A stretch of DNA of 64,000 nucleotides from Pelagomonas calceolata. Taxonomy: Eukaryota > Sar > Pelagophyceae > Pelagomonadales > Pelagomonadaceae. Location of the stretch: positions 868,001-932,000 of the forward strand of contig CAKKNE010000004.1 in NCBI GenBank assembly GCA_918797485.1, read 5' to 3'. The translations under genes and the position numbers were made by a program. How positions within the stretch are numbered: the stretch's first letter is position 1; each line of letters opens with the position of its first letter. Below are positions 9,679 through 20,446 of the stretch, piece after piece. The notes beneath the pieces are model-generated. The model had not been told where the DNA came from. It worked only from the letters and a program-made list of their open reading frames with translations, and ran no database searches.

Positions 9679-9910
9679 AATCAAACTCGCAAGCAGCGCC
9701 CGGCTTTGGCCACGGCCCGGCAGCCTTTCGCCCGTCCGCAGTTCTTCGGCGCGTGCTGCGGGAGACCCGTAGGCATCACAGCGGCCAGCGCCCGGCCGGG
9801 GTACTCCGGAGCGCTACTCAGGGGCTGCCCTTGCCTGGGCAGCCCCAGCGGCTCGCGCGGCCGCGCGCCACGCTACGCAACCGTAGGAGGCGGCCCCATC
9901 GCCAGCAATC

Positions 9911-12900
9911 ATGGGCAAAGGCATGGGCGCCGTCGACAAGAACATGCGCAAGGAGCTCAGCCTCGAGATCGACGGCCACGCGTCCGCGGCAGCGCACGAA
10001 TCAAATGTCGCGGCGCGTCGCATGGCCCCCACGCCATCGAGGCGACGCCAGCTTGATCGACGCGACGCCGGCTCGATACTCACCCACGCAGGTGTCCGGA
10101 TCAATACGTCAACGATTTTACCCCGTTAGAGTTCGAGGAGATCGTCGACCTCTTCAAGGAATTTGATAAAGATAAAAGCGGCTACATCGACGAGGAGGAG
10201 CTGTGCGAAATGATGCGGGCCCTCGAGATGGACCATTCGCTGGCCAAGGCCAAAGAAATGATGCTCGAGATCGATGAAGATGGTTCCGGCGAGCTGGAAT
10301 TCGGGGAATTTTGTGCATTATTAGCGAAGGTCAAGCGCGGCGATGTTGGGAACCTACATGGCTTTGCCAAGCTTACCGAGGACATCAAGGCAACACCCGT
10401 ATCAGTACTGAACATCGAGGTTCTCAAAAGAGGCCTCAAATCAAAGTATAGATTTGTAGAAACAAGGGAAGCGACGGCCATGTACGACAAGTATGAAGTG
10501 ATGGAGGTTACTTTGTCAGGGCACTGGTACGAGATCGTCAAAGGTCCGCGACGCAGCGTCGATGGCGTCAACGCGACGCGTCATGATCATGCGCCCCGCA
10601 GGCCAGCCCAAGGAGAGTTATGGGGACCGCAGTTTCCAAGGTATAGGAAAAACCACGAGGGAAGCGAAGCAGGCCGCCGCGAAGGCGGCGCTCACGAAGC
10701 TACGCGCGACCATGCCGGGAATTAAGTTCCCACAAGGCGTCATCCCCTTCGCGTGGAGCGACTGGTGCCGCAAGAACCTGAAGCGGGGAGCTTTGTTGGA
10801 AGATCTACTCAAAACACTGACCACGAAAGGTTTTCATCCAGCCAAAAATCCCGGCTTCATGGAAAAGTTTCTTTTGATTCGTGCTGACTCAGTGTGGTGA
10901 ATGAACTTGAACTTGTCGTGGTCGCCGCGACGACGTCGACGCGATGCCGCGTCGCCTCGACGCCGTCGACGTGGCCGCGAGAGAGTCTGCGCGTCTCGCG
11001 AGGGAGCCGCGGAGCTTCACGACGGCGTCGTTCTGCACAGGATCCTGGGCCTACGCCTTCGGCGAGCCCTTCCCGCCGCAGGAGAAGGTCAAGCCCGAGC
11101 CCGTCTACCCCGAGATCGTGTCTCGGGTCCAATTCGACGATGGCGTCGTCGATCGTGTCAGGAAGGACTTCGACCAGAGCAAGAAATTGAGTGGGACGCC
11201 GTGTGGAAATCAAACTTCAAGCGCCCTTCAATTGGTGGTATCTCGGAGTCGGAGTGAGGTGCTGCTCGTTCCACGCGGTCGCGTGTATCTCTCGGAGATA
11301 GTGTCCAAGTTTGGGCCGAAAACATGGCCGCGGTGCCGAGATAGCGAGACGCGACCGCTCTCACTCGGCGAGAAGCGAGGAACGCGTCGCGTCGATGGCG
11401 TGGAGGCCTCGACGACGCTCTCAGACGCCGTCGACGCGAAGACTAACTCACTGGTTGATTCCACACAGGTACCGTGCCGGAGCACGTCGAGGAGTGGGTC
11501 GACCTGCGACTCGCCGAGGGCTATGATGGTAGTATCATCCTCGAGGCGCTGGCCTGGGTCGAGCACTCCCTCGACAGTCTACCGCACGTCCAGCGTCGAT
11601 TGCGGAGGAACGAGTCTGCCTTATGTTCTGATGTAGTACGACCAGAGAGCATCGACTTCCAGTTTCTCTGTAGAAATGATAGACGGTGGGAGGCCGAGCT
11701 CTACATCTGCGCGGGGGAAGATGAAAATAGACCAGTAGAGCAACGGCACAGTGGTGTGGCGCGGACTCCACTACAATTAGCTGCTGAGTCCGGTTGTCTC
11801 AACGTCGTCTATCTACTCTTAGAAAGGCACGCGGACGTCGAGGCCGAGGACCGGCTCGGGAGGAGACCTTTGCATTTGGCCGCGCAACGGGGCCACACGG
11901 ACGTGTGCATCGCCTTGGTCGATAGCGGCGAGGCCGATGTACATGCAGTGGACCACGACGGGAACACGCCCTTGCATCTCGCAGCTAAAGCTAATAAAGC
12001 TCGAACCGTGCACCAATTAGCTAATATCGAAGAGCACCAGATCCGGGAGGTGCTGTCGGGCCGACTGCATCCAGGGATGGACCGCGAGGTGCCGCTCATG
12101 TTCTCGGGTGCCGAGTCAGCGTCTGTTACTTCAATTCGATGCCACGTCGCCGCGACGCCGTCGAGGCGGCCGTCCGAGAGTAGTACGCGTCTCGCGAGAG
12201 CCTCGGGACCGCGGAACGCCTCGAAACGGCTCAAACTCAACGAAGCGACCACCCACTTCATCAGAAGATGGAGACGACGCGCGTCGACGGCGTGCCATCA
12301 CGTTATGTCCCGCGCAGACCGCTTCGCGTCGATGCAAAAACAGAAGCTCTACGACAACGAGCGGCGCCACTTCCGCAAGGACTGGTTGTACGAATGCGCT
12401 TTACAATGCTACGACGACCATTTACCGCCCGAGACGCAGAAACTCCTCACGCGACCGGTCCTAAGCGCCGTGGAGGGCGTCCTGCGATCCTTAGACCCCG
12501 ATCCGGACGGGGGTTATCTCAAGACGGAAAAATGCGACGGTATAGCTGTCGAGACGTGGGTGCCCTGCGTGACGCTGCCGATGCACCTCGTGGAGCTGCT
12601 GAAGTACGCCTTCAAGTATGCCGGTTTGCAGTCGAAGAATCAGCTCGGGAGGACGGCCTTGCATGAAGCTTGTTTCGCGAATCGGGCCGATAGCCACTTC
12701 GAGGTCATACGGATTTTAGTGGATGAGCACGTGCAGAACCTCCACGCGGTCGACGACCACGGCAGCGACGCGCGGCACTTGGTGCTGGATCCGCGGGGCC
12801 GGCCGGACTCGCCGACCGGACATAGATTCAGGGAAGATATAATTGACGACACGTGCGTGACGCGGCGTCTTCGTGAGACCGCGTCGCCTCGACGTCTTCA

Positions 12901-15900
12901 TTGAGACCGCGTGAGAGTCCACGCGTTCGCCGCGCAGGCGCGACGACCTCCTCGACGACTACGCGAACGCTGTTCGTGCGATCGAAGCGGCCAAGTCGGC
13001 GGAGCGGCAGCGGGAAGCGCTCGAGGACGCGTGTCGGCGCGGGACGGAGTTGTCCCACGAGCACTGGGGTTTGTTAAAAGACATGTCGCTGGTCAAGAGA
13101 TCGCTGGCTGGCGTCGACGAGTTCGAGGATAGCGATACCAAAAATCGGTTCTATCGGTGGCGGGACATAAAGGCCGAGGCGGAGCGACTGGACAACGAGG
13201 AGGACCAGGAGATCACGCGCGGCGCGGCGTCCTTGCGCCATCTTGAGCCGTATGGCGTCGACGCGATGATGTGGTCGCGGCGATGGCGTCGATGCGATGC
13301 CAAGTCGCCGCGACGCCGTCGACGCGGCCGTCAGAGACTCTACGCGCCTCGCGAGAGAGCCGCTGCAGTTTCTCGACGGTGTCCGTTCCACGCAGGTACA
13401 CGCAGGAGGACGCCTTTAGGGTCCAGGAACTCACGCTCAGGTACTCCTTCGCGCCGCCGCCGCCCTTTGTCTTCGAGGAGCAAGTTTTGGAGGCTATTGC
13501 CTACGTGCGAAAACGCACGGACCTCGTGAGAGAGGTCGGCGACTGGCAGACGCTGATCGACATGCGCCACGCCGACGAGTGTTTACTCTATGTCTCGGAT
13601 TTCATTGCCGACGGCGGGGGCATCGGCGTCACGACACAACTACCGCCTGCACTCACGTGGGACGCGCTCCAAGCGAGGTCAGCGAGAACAGGACTGTTAG
13701 GAGCCGCCGAGGAGTGGCAGACCTGGCAGCTCCAGGATGGAAGGGAATTTTACGTGAAGCCGTCGACCAATGATAAGCGGTGGATAAGACCCGTGGACGC
13801 GGTCGAGGAGAACGAAGCGGTCAAAAATTGCACGAACATCACCTTCGACTTCAAGGTCGCTGAGTCAGCGTCCGTTTCCGAACGTTTCCGAACTTCAACT
13901 TTGGGAAGATGGCGTCTCCACGATATCACGTCACCGTGACGCCGTCTTCATGATCATCAGAGCGTCGACGCGTCTCGCGAGGGAGTCGCGGCGGCGTCGC
14001 GACGGTGTCGTTCCCACACAGGTCACGAGCCAGCCCTGGTTCACGTGCGAGCAGTGCAACGCCGAGCTGCAGGGCGAGGGCAGGAAGGTTCGACTCATGT
14101 TGTGCGTGCACTGCGCCAAGAGATGCCACGACGGCCACCGCGGCATCAAGTACCTGCGCACTTCAAAAGTGGCCTGCATGTGTTTTGAATGTTGCGACTG
14201 CGTCCTGATGCAGGAGGTCGAGCAGAAGGCGCGCGAGGAGGGCATCGTTCCGTTGAATAAACTCGCTCGGTATGAAGCGGAAGAGGTCCGGAGACGCGTG
14301 AACCTCGGCAAAGACGTGCCTGCCGTGCTCGCTTTGCTGCCGGAACGACCGGAGAAGGAAAGGAAGAAGGGCTACTTCGGTAGTCAAGTAGAGGGCTGGT
14401 GCCTCGCGCGGCGGGCCGAGTTTACGGATCCCGTGGACGGGTGGCAGATTTTAGTAGATCCGCAGCAGCCGAAGGAAGTCACGGCGCGTCGCCGGCGTCC
14501 CGTGCGCGCGTCCCCGCCACGCCGTCGCCGTGACACGTCGTCCCGCGCCGCCTCGCGTCGTCGCGACGCCATCGACGCGGCTACTACTGGAGAGTGACGA
14601 GCGAACTCCCGCGCAGGTCGGCAAGACCGTGTTAGTGGATCGAATTGATCTGGTGGGCTGCAAGGTCCCGGCGAAGGTCGTGGACCGCTGGGTACATAAA
14701 GATCGCTCTCACAGATTCACGGTCATGTTTTCCGATGGTGAAAGAAGGTTCAAGGTGCCGCGCGACGAGCTGATCGTGCAGGAACATAAATATTTCTACT
14801 GGAACTGTCTCACGGCGCAGACGTGCTGGGAGCCGCCGGACGAGAACCGGAAAGTGTTGTGGAACATGTTCCGCGGTCGCAAGGCGCGCCGGTGCTGACT
14901 CAGCGTCTTGACGTGGTCGCGGCGATGGCGTCGATGCGGTCGTGTCGCGACGGCGTCGGTCCCACGCAGGAAGCTCCACGAGGCCGAGCAGAAAAGACTA
15001 GCGGAGTTGGAGGAGGAGCGACGGCATCGGCTGGGCCAGGGGAAGGACGTTTCCGATTTGGAGCTCATCATCGCGGATCGAAGTTTGGACACGGGGGGCG
15101 ACGTCAAGACGTTGGCTCTCGAGGGGCAGCCCTTACTGACGCAGCATGGTGAGGTCGCGGAAGGTGCGATCGTGCCCCACGACCAGAAAGTGGAAGAGGT
15201 AAATGAGGACCCCGTGCGGCCCGTGTGGACATCAAACACGCCGTCGACGCGACGTGCTTTCCGTAGCCGCGTCTGCGCGATGGCGTGGAAGCTCACACAA
15301 CGTAACTCACCGCATGCTCGCCACGCAGGTCAAGGCCTTCCACGAGCACTTCCGGTAGCGTATCAGCGTCCCGTACCATGAGTGACGAACACACACACGC
15401 ATGTGGGGTCGTCCACTCACGCCCTTCGCGGCGACGGCGTGCTGGGGGGTGTCCACACCGCTCGACGCCATCGACGCTGTCCGCGTAACGCAACTCCACG
15501 CAGGCCGCACTACAACGAGACCAGTACGAATCACATGGTCTGGCCGCCGCTGACGGGAGAGGACTGGTCTAGACTAGTAGAGGACGATAGTAGACTACTA
15601 CGCTACTTAGGAGACTGGGAAGAATTTGAACACAGAAAAACGCAGTGCCGCTTCTGGCGCGACACGATTTTAGTAGAACAGGAGACCGCGGTCCGCAAGC
15701 TCCAACTACTGTTTCGACAGTTCTGGTTCATAAAAATACCCCCCCCTGGCGAGTGGCGGTCGAAGGCCTACACTTTTACGATGCCTGAACCCGTAAAAGA
15801 GCAGGAGCGCCAGAGAACAGGATGGGCCCTATTACGGAGGCGAGGCAAGCTGCTCCGAGAGGTCACGGACGTCGACCGACGCGTCTGGGAGGAGTACATG

Positions 15901-18894
15901 GACCCCGTCTGTGACTCAGTGTTGAAGTTGAAGATGGAGTCCTCGCGTCGCCGCGACGCCGTCGACGTGGCCGTCGGAGAGTCGTTCCGCGCAGGTCTGC
16001 GGCGAGATGTTCTACTACCTGGCGCATTCCGGCTTTTCGCAGTGGTCTCGTCCACGTATACCACATCAATCAATTGAGCGGGTCCTGGAGCCCTTCCACC
16101 TCGAAGATGAAGTCGTGTTCCGGTTCCCGGGCCGCGTCAAGCCGGAGCACGCCAAAGTTATTAGGGTGCGCAAGGACCAGGACACGGGCGAGAGGATGTA
16201 CGACGTCGAGCCCGAGGACGAGAAGCAACGGCGCCGACTCGGCGTGATTTCCTTCAATTTCTCAACTTGAACTTGCGGCGACGGCGTCTTGATGAGACCG
16301 CGTCGCGTCGACGGCGTCGTCGCGATCACACGAGAGTCTCCGCGTCGGCGTCGCGGCGATGGCGTCAGCGCGACGTCACGCCACCGTGACGCCATCGACG
16401 CGTCGATGGCGTCTTCACGAGACCACAGTGACGCCATCGACGAGGTTTCGCGACGGTATCAATCAACACAGGATGAAGACGCCCGTCGCCAAGTGGGTCC
16501 CCCGCAAGTCGCTGTCGCGAAAGCCGAAGTCCGCCGCGGCCATGGAGCTCGACAAGGAGGAGAAGGCCTGGCAGCACCAGCTGTATCGCGCGCGCCAGGC
16601 CAAGGAGCGCGCGGAAGTGCGCCAGGCGCTCAAGGACCGCCAGCGAGAGATCGAGCGGGCGAACGAACTCGAGGAACGTTCCGGAGAACGGAAGCGCAAG
16701 TTCGACGTCGACGCGTGTCGGGAAAAAAGGGCCCAGGCCGAGGCCCAGGTGTTGATCGACGAGAAGAAGGCGGCGCAGGACGAGATACTCCGGTTGACCC
16801 TGGTGGCGTCGGCGGACGCGGCGGGCATGGACGCCGTCGCGTTCAAGGTGCGATCTCGGCGTCCCGCGTCGATGCCTTCACTTCAATACGACTCGTGTCC
16901 ATCTCACGAGGTCGTGGGTCGTTTCTTTCTCGAGTTTGAGGCCATTCGCACCGAGTCGAGCGACCGCGATGCTCCGCGCAGGCCCAGCAGGAGGGCATCT
17001 CGCTCTTGGAGGCCGAGAAGGCCATCGAGGAGGAGAACAAGTCGCGGCCGGCAACTTCTGAAGGTGCTATCGTTACTGTGGAGGAGGAGTTCGAGGCGTC
17101 GATCCAGGAGGCGAAACGGCGCGTCGAGCTCGAGAAGCAGCAGCGCCGCGACGCCATCGAGGCGAAAGGGAAGGACGAAGCGGCTAGGGAAGCGTGGCTC
17201 TCGAAGCGCGAGGACGCCGTCACGAGTCCGCGCACGAAGGCCCGCCGAAAGTTGCTGCGACTCCTCTACAAGGCGACGCGGCGCCAGAACCAGGGCTACG
17301 TGATCTGCGAGTGGGGGTGTGGGCAGTGGTGCGTGATTGGCCGCGAGAAGACCTTCCACGAGAAGGAAAGCTGCGCGAAGCGCATCATGCCCTGCTTATT
17401 GGGCTGCGGCTGCCGCATGCGCGAGGAGCAGTGGCTCGAAATTCCCGACGAGGAGATGGCCTTCGAGGAGCCGCGGAACCGGCAGCAGATCCACGAGCAG
17501 GACGAGTGCCCGAAGCGGCTCATTCCCTGTGAAAGGAGATGTGGCGAGTTCGTGGCCGCCGACAAGCTAGACCATCATATGCAGTGCCTGTGCATCAAGC
17601 GGCCGTTCCCGCCCATTCGCTGTCGGCTCGGGTGTGGCGAGTTGTTTGCCGGCGGGGCCCACGAGATCCTCAAGTGCGAGGAGGACCGCCTGGAGCACGA
17701 GCAGGAGATGTGTCCGAGGAGGATGGTTAGATGTCATGTGAAGGGCTGCGCGGCGACGGTGCGCGCCATGGATCGACCGCGCCATCGAAGATTGCATATG
17801 TTAAGAGGTGGCATCGCCTTGCACTGCGTGCCCGGTGCTTATGAGTATAAAGTCGCGATGGGCCTCCGACAGCTCAAGGTGCAGCTCTGGGGCGGCGGCG
17901 GTGCAAGTGGTCATTTGAAAGGGCAACAAGCTGGGGGAGGAGGTGGTGGAGCGTTTGTCGAGGCTTTATTAAATGTGATACCGGGCGAAACGCTGGAGAT
18001 CGTCGTCGGGGCCGGCGGCGCGAAGGGTCAATATGGAGGGACCGTGCAGATCGTGCGTTACTGCGTGGAAATCAACCAAACTCGGCCACGACCGCCGAGG
18101 GATACCCTCGACCGCGTTCAGACCGCGAGAGACCCCGAGTTGAAGCACAACTTGAACTTTCCACACAGGTGCGGGAGGACGATCCGACAAAATTCGAGAC
18201 GGAGGAGGTCTGCGGCGTGGCCAAAGGTGGGCAACCGGGAGGTGGGGACGGCCACGGGGGCAACGAGTGCTGGGCCTGCGGTGGTGGGGGCGGTTATACC
18301 ATGATCAGTCGCAATGGCAAAGGCGGCCGGCAAGTTTTGTTTGTCGCGGGTGGCGGTGGGGGTGGCGGTGCTCGCGATGGGCAACCGGGCTCAGGACTGG
18401 ACGGGGAGTTGCCTGGCACTCGTATTGATAAGAGAAACGGCCGAGCCGGGACGCAGAGCGAGGGTGGCGCCGCAGGTGATAGTGGAGAGGCTGCATTATG
18501 CGCCTTTCCGTCGCGACCGGGTGCGCGGTGGCAGGGCGGCGCGGGGGCCCAATTTGGGGGAGGCGGCGGCGGCGGCGTGTTTGGCGGTGGAGGTGGCGGG
18601 ACCTCGCCGGGCATCGCGGGCGGGGGCGGCGGTGGAAGTTCATTTGCCGATACCACCGTGTGCAGAGATGTGGTGATACTACAGGGCGTGGAGAACTTTC
18701 CCGGCGGCATGAAACATGCTCCCCCAAAAGCTTGCGGCGTGGGAGACTGGGACTTCGTGGGCGGCGTGGCCGGGCAGGGCGGCGGCGCGGACATCGTCGA
18801 GTGCCAGGCGGGCAAGAACGGCGCGGTCAAGATCATGAAGCCCGGGTTTTATTCGGAGGACGCGTCTTTACTACAAGCGCGGGGGCAGGTGTAA
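9911..18894 (+). CDS. Giant EF-hand/ankyrin/WW/Tudor-like/TRAF-zinc-finger protein, about 17 introns
   Basis: Exons that keep frame: 9911-9981, 10092-10543, 10602-10880, 11041-11117, 11162-11237, 11469-12107, 12318-12852, 12938-13249, 13396-13855, 14022-14477, 14617-14891, 14970-15222, 15329-15354, 15504-15906, 15995-16243, about 16472/16479-16847, 16982-18052, 18169-18894; about 2240 residues. Order: two EF-hands (FDKDKSGYIDEEE, IDEDGSGELEFGE); a dsRBD-like helix (REAKQAAAKAAL); ankyrin repeats (TPLQLAAESG, RPLHLAAQRG, TPLHLAAKAN, then TALHEACFAN); a WW-like unit; a Cys/His cluster (CEQC..CVHC..CFEC); a Tudor-like and second WW-like unit; a third WW (FYYLAHSGFSQWSRP, split by an intron) and second Tudor-like segment; a charged coiled coil; TRAF-type zinc fingers; and a glycine-rich end. 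Calcium-responsive scaffold is an inference. The 16243/16472 junction does not keep frame with the canonical ACACAG acceptor. An AAG acceptor 7 bp downstream restores it; otherwise two genes split near 16270/16473. Confidence 0.7.
9982..18168 (+). repeat. Cluster of about 17 introner-like introns
   Basis: Introns inferred from frame: 9982-10091, 10544-10601, 10881-11040, 11118-11161, 11238-11468, 12108-12317, 12853-12937, 13250-13395, 13856-14021, 14478-14616, 14892-14969, 15223-15328, 15355-15503, 15907-15994, about 16244-16471, 16848-16981, 18053-18168. Most share inner words such as CGACGCCGTCGACG, CGTCGATGGCGTC and CGCGTCTCGCGAG. Several open with GT followed by TGACTCAGCGT or a close variant, and most close with CCACGCAG, CGCGCAG or CCACACAG. 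Such mutually related introns are the mark of introners, known from Micromonas and Aureococcus. Similar short introns occur in the genes at 26.5, 29.7, 30.0 and 62.1 kb. Confidence 0.75.
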
Positions 18895-18907
18895 TTTATG
18901 TGATTGA

Positions 18908-19993
18908 TTAATCGGCGGGCAGCTCGAAGACCTCCTTGAGGGAGTAGGTCAGGACGCCGGCCGGTTCGATGCGCTCCGTGGACTCGCGCAGCACGTCGGT
19001 CCACCGCCGTTGCTCGTCGCGGCGCACGGCCAATTGCGCCCAGTCCCGCAAGTGCCGGGCGCGCTCCCGCTCCTTTTCTTTGGATGCGACGCGCTCGGCC
19101 CGCTTGAACTCAGCAGTCCAGGCCGCGTCGAGGACGGCGTCCGACGTCCAGGGTTCAGAGGCGGGCTTTTCTGGCGCCGGCGTCGGCACGGGAATTTCGG
19201 GAGACGGCTCCGGCGACGGCGTCCGCGGCCGCCGTCGCAAGGCCACCTCGGCCTCGAGCTCCGCGACCCTTTCCAAGAGCGCCGCGCGCTCGGCGTCGCG
19301 CGCGACGCAGCGGCGCACTTCCGCAGCACATCGATTCGCGTCGTCCACGACTCTGGAAGCGCGCCTTCTCGCCGTCTGCGCGGCGGCGTCGGCGGCGTTC
19401 GCTCTACAAATCTGGAAGCGCCGGTCTCTTGCTAATTCTATGAGCCGGTCGCGGAGCTCAACAATTTGCCGCTCGAGACTTGCCTTCGTCGTCTCGGCGA
19501 GGGCGAGGGCTCTCGCGTCGGCGGCAGCTTCGGCGGCCGCGTCGGCCGCCGCCGTCGCCGCATTCATAGCCGCGCCGCCTTCGCTTTGCGCTGTTGCCAT
19601 CGCGTCGCGCTGCAGGCTCGCGAGGCGGGCCTCGAGCGCCGCGCCCGCGACGCGGCTCTCGGCGCTTTCCGACCGCGACGTTGCCGCGGCGGCGCGGTCC
19701 TCGGCCGCGCGCCGCGCGTCCGCCGCCGCGGCTAGTTCCGCGGCGACCGCGTCGCGCTCGGCAACTTCCGCAGCAGCTTCGAGCGCCGCCGCCGCGCCGT
19801 CGTCGTCCTCGCCCACCGGTAAACGGCATGCTCTTTCCAACGCCGCGATGCGGCCGGCCCGCTCCGCGAGCGCGTCCTGCAACGCCGTGGCGCGGCGGTC
19901 CGCTACCTCTTGGGCGGCATGTGCGGCCTCGGTCTTGGCGTCGAGGTCGGCGATCTTGCGCAGGTCGCGGAGGGAGCGCTCGGAGAGCGCCAT
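18908..19993 (-). CDS. Alanine-rich coiled-coil protein
   Basis: 361 residues in one exon. Residues about 1-240 are long Ala/Glu/Arg heptads (LRDLRKIADLDAKTEAAHAA, LASLQRDAMATAQ, IVELRDRLIELARDRRF) that should form a coiled coil. A proline/serine/glutamate hinge (TPSPEPSPEIPVPTPAPE) follows. The last 90 residues are a charged helical region ending in TYSLKEVFELPAD. No enzymatic motif is seen. Its stop lies 13 bp from the stop of the giant scaffold gene. Structural or cytoskeletal role possible; no family recognised. Confidence 0.75.
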   Translation of the reverse strand: MALSERSLRDLRKIADLDAKTEAAHAAQEVADRRATALQDALAERAGRIAALERACRLPVGEDDDGAAAALEAAAEVAERDAVAAELAAAADARRAAEDRAAAATSRSESAESRVAGAALEARLASLQRDAMATAQSEGGAAMNAATAAADAAAEAAADARALALAETTKASLERQIVELRDRLIELARDRRFQICRANAADAAAQTARRRASRVVDDANRCAAEVRRCVARDAERAALLERVAELEAEVALRRRPRTPSPEPSPEIPVPTPAPEKPASEPWTSDAVLDAAWTAEFKRAERVASKEKERERARHLRDWAQLAVRRDEQRRWTDVLRESTERIEPAGVLTYSLKEVFELPAD

Positions 19994-20446
19994 TGTTGGG
20001 AGCGCTGCGCCTTGCTCTCGCGCGCTGTCGGCGCTGGGTCTCTGGCGCTGTTACAGCTTGTGGCGACTCCTGGCCCGTCGAACACGATTTTTTTTGCTGG
20101 TGCCCAACAAGGCGTTCGCTGGCGCTATTTGAAACGATGATACGCGTCAGTGCCGCGTCAGGTGCCTCGTTTAGCGCTTTGCTCTCACAAAAGCGCTGAG
20201 GGCACGGGTTTTGCGTGACTGGTCCGTACACCTCACAAACATGCGGCAGCCACTCCAAGACGACACCTCCGCGGCCGCGCTCGCAAATCCCTAGGAGCTT
20301 GCGCGCCCTGCGACTCGAAGCGGTTGCTGGGCACAGGCGTCCGGCACAGGCTGCCCGGCGCCCGTGTCGGCGGCCCGAGGGCGAGCGACGCAGCGCAGCG
20401 CGGTCGTCGGTGGGAGTCGACCCGGCAGCGGCACCGGGGCAGCGTC
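19994..20446. other. Bidirectional spacer between divergent genes
   Basis: About 450 bp separate the starts of the coiled-coil gene (minus) and the three-module membrane protein (plus). The second gene's frame is open back to 20324, but that stretch is arginine/alanine-rich and precedes a clean signal peptide, so I treat it as leader. It probably holds both promoters. I see no clear box. Confidence 0.5.

Noticed and set aside
11041-11260. Frameshift or sequencing error in exon 4 of the giant scaffold gene
   Set aside because: A 44-bp GTGTCTCGGG...GTGTCAG segment with introner-like core restores frame exactly (PEI|EGLRPEQEIEWDAVW), so a short intron explains it better.
18169-18894. Glycine-rich 3' part of the scaffold gene as a separate cell-wall protein
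   Set aside because: It lacks its own signal peptide. The upstream intron (18053-18168) is in phase 0 and joins it cleanly to the zinc-finger exon.
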